This document shows, one piece after another, positions 62,983 to 64,000 of a stretch of DNA of 64,000 nucleotides; position 1 is the stretch's first letter, and each line of letters begins with the position of its first letter. Under the pieces are notes generated by a model. It saw only the letters and a list, made by a program, of their open reading frames with translations. It had not been told where the DNA came from and made no database searches. A program made the position numbers and the translations under genes. Source of the stretch: Cydia pomonella (lineage: Eukaryota > Arthropoda > Insecta > Lepidoptera > Tortricidae); NCBI RefSeq assembly GCF_033807575.1, contig NC_084726.1:6820001-6884000 (forward strand). Reading direction: 5' to 3'.

Positions 62983-64000
62983 CTAGTATGTTGCTTTGTG
63001 CGCGGGGCCCGAGGGCCCCGCGGTAGTCGTGTAGTTTGTTGTTTTGTTGTTTGTCATGTTGTTTATGTTGTTGTTAATGAGTTGTTGTAGTTGGTGCTGT
63101 TGTTTAGGTGTAAAAGTTTGTGTTTTCCAAAGGGAAAAGGTAAAGCAGTTAGAGTTTTGCTTGGTACTGGTGTGCGTGGTACTGTTGTTTTGTAGTTGGT
63201 ACTGTTGTTTATGTTGTTGTTGTAGTGTTTGTTGTTGTTGCTGTTGTTCAGGTGTAAAATTTTGTGTTTTCCAAAGGGAAAAGGTAAAGCAGTTGTACTT
63301 TTGCTTGCAAGGAATGGTCCGCGTGCGAGCACGCACTCCCGCAGCTCGGCCTTCGGCCTCGCGTGCCTGGGCGATCCAATGGGACGCTCCGGGCCTTCGG
63401 CCCTACGCGGAGCTCGGCCTTCGGCCTTCGCAATATAGTTACTTTGGGGGTTGAAGGGAAGTTGGAGCTTAAACACGACCCAATAGTAAAAGTGTCTTGA
63501 CAAGCTCACGTCGGGCCTACGGCCTTCGGCCTCCGGCCCGCCGTTTCGCTTGTCTAAGACACTTTTACTATTGGGTCGTGTTTAAGCTCCAACTTCCCCG
63601 CTGGCGAGCCTCGAAGGGGACGCTTCGGGCCTTCGGCCCTACGCGGAGCTCGGCCTTCGGCCTTCGCTAGCCTCGACGCTTCGCCGTCGGGCCTTCGGCC
63701 CGCCGGCTCCGCTTATTAAGACAGTTGACTTGTTGCCGGTTCGCTTTATAACTTTTCCCGTTATTTTTGTTGTTATTAATATAAAGAAGTTTTATTTTCC
63801 AAAGGGGAAAGTTAATGCGGTTGTACTTCCGCTTTGGGCCGCACTCTCGCAGCTCGGCCTTCGGCCTCGCGTGCTTGGGCGTTCCAATGTGACGCTCCGT
63901 GCCTTCGGCCCTACGCGGAGCTCGGCCTTCGGCCTTCGCTGGGTTTCGAAGCTCAGCGTCGGGCCTTCGGCCCGCCGCTTCGCTTATTAAGACAGTTAAC
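62983..64000 (-). mobile_element. Helitron-like element R3 (partial, 3' end only)
   Basis: The minus-strand 3' end has the GC stem, spacer ending AAGCAACATA and CTAG (62986-62983), followed directly by the TCTATATT start of R2. The body has CAA/TTG tracts, one long hairpin and palindromic modules up to the window edge. Confidence 0.8.
63457..63599. repeat. Long hairpin (element R3)
   Basis: Same inverted repeat as the others in the family. Confidence 0.88.

Noticed and set aside
52287..63990. Many open frames of 60-250 codons on both strands with Arg/Pro/Gly-rich peptides such as RRPKAELRVGPKARSV
   Set aside because: They arise from GC-rich palindromic tandem repeats lacking stops on either strand. 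No homology or start context is evident, and the peptides change frame between element copies.
51225..64000. Bacterial contamination or a mis-joined contig because of the GC-rich stretch
   Set aside because: SNW1 exons 10 and 11 lie on both sides of element L, and the element ends follow Helitron rules in four copies, so the sequence is coherent insect DNA.

Overview
The window is nuclear DNA from an insect, almost certainly a moth or butterfly. It has AT-rich introns and intergenic DNA, compact U2-type splice sites, many palindromic MITEs, tRNA-headed SINEs, and the AGGGTTCCGTACCCAAA repeat family that I recognise as widespread in Lepidoptera. There are no bacterial operons, rRNA or CRISPR arrays. 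I cannot name the species.

Four protein genes are supported, each rebuilt exon by exon with matching splice phases. (1) Minus strand, 14163 to beyond position 1: the first seven coding exons (270 codons) of an MRCK/Genghis khan Cdc42-binding kinase, covering the N-terminus and the kinase domain up to just past the DFG motif. (2) Plus strand, about 17.4-19.9 kb: the single-exon CDS of Protein Lines, head to head with the kinase gene. (3) Minus strand, 42926-32516: a complete five-exon gene for NC2-alpha/DRAP1 (307 aa). Its second intron looks like a minor-spliceosome AT-AC intron. (4) Plus strand, 43649-55509 and beyond: eleven exons (511 codons) of the spliceosome and transcription factor SNW1/SKIP (Bx42), divergent from NC2-alpha across 722 bp. 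The last few codons of SNW1 are not in the window.

The rest is introns and intergenic DNA full of transposons. The 20-32 kb interval between lines and NC2-alpha holds at least fifteen short inverted-repeat elements, some nested. From 51.2 to 64 kb the SNW1 locus carries a family of about 3-kb non-autonomous elements whose ends are Helitron-like: 5' TC, 3' GC hairpin, a 13-nt spacer, CTAG, and insertion between A and T. One copy sits four bases into SNW1 intron 10. Three more copies lie downstream in the opposite orientation, joined head to tail. Their interior is non-coding, made of tandem modules rich in GGCCTTCGGCC palindromes and arrays of ATGGCGGC-type motifs.

A second theme is exon-tail duplication. 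NC2-alpha exon 3, SNW1 exon 8 and SNW1 exon 10 each have extra copies in the intron immediately downstream. The first two form regular arrays with periods of about 177 bp and 160 bp. Several copies keep open frames, splice sites and compatible phases.
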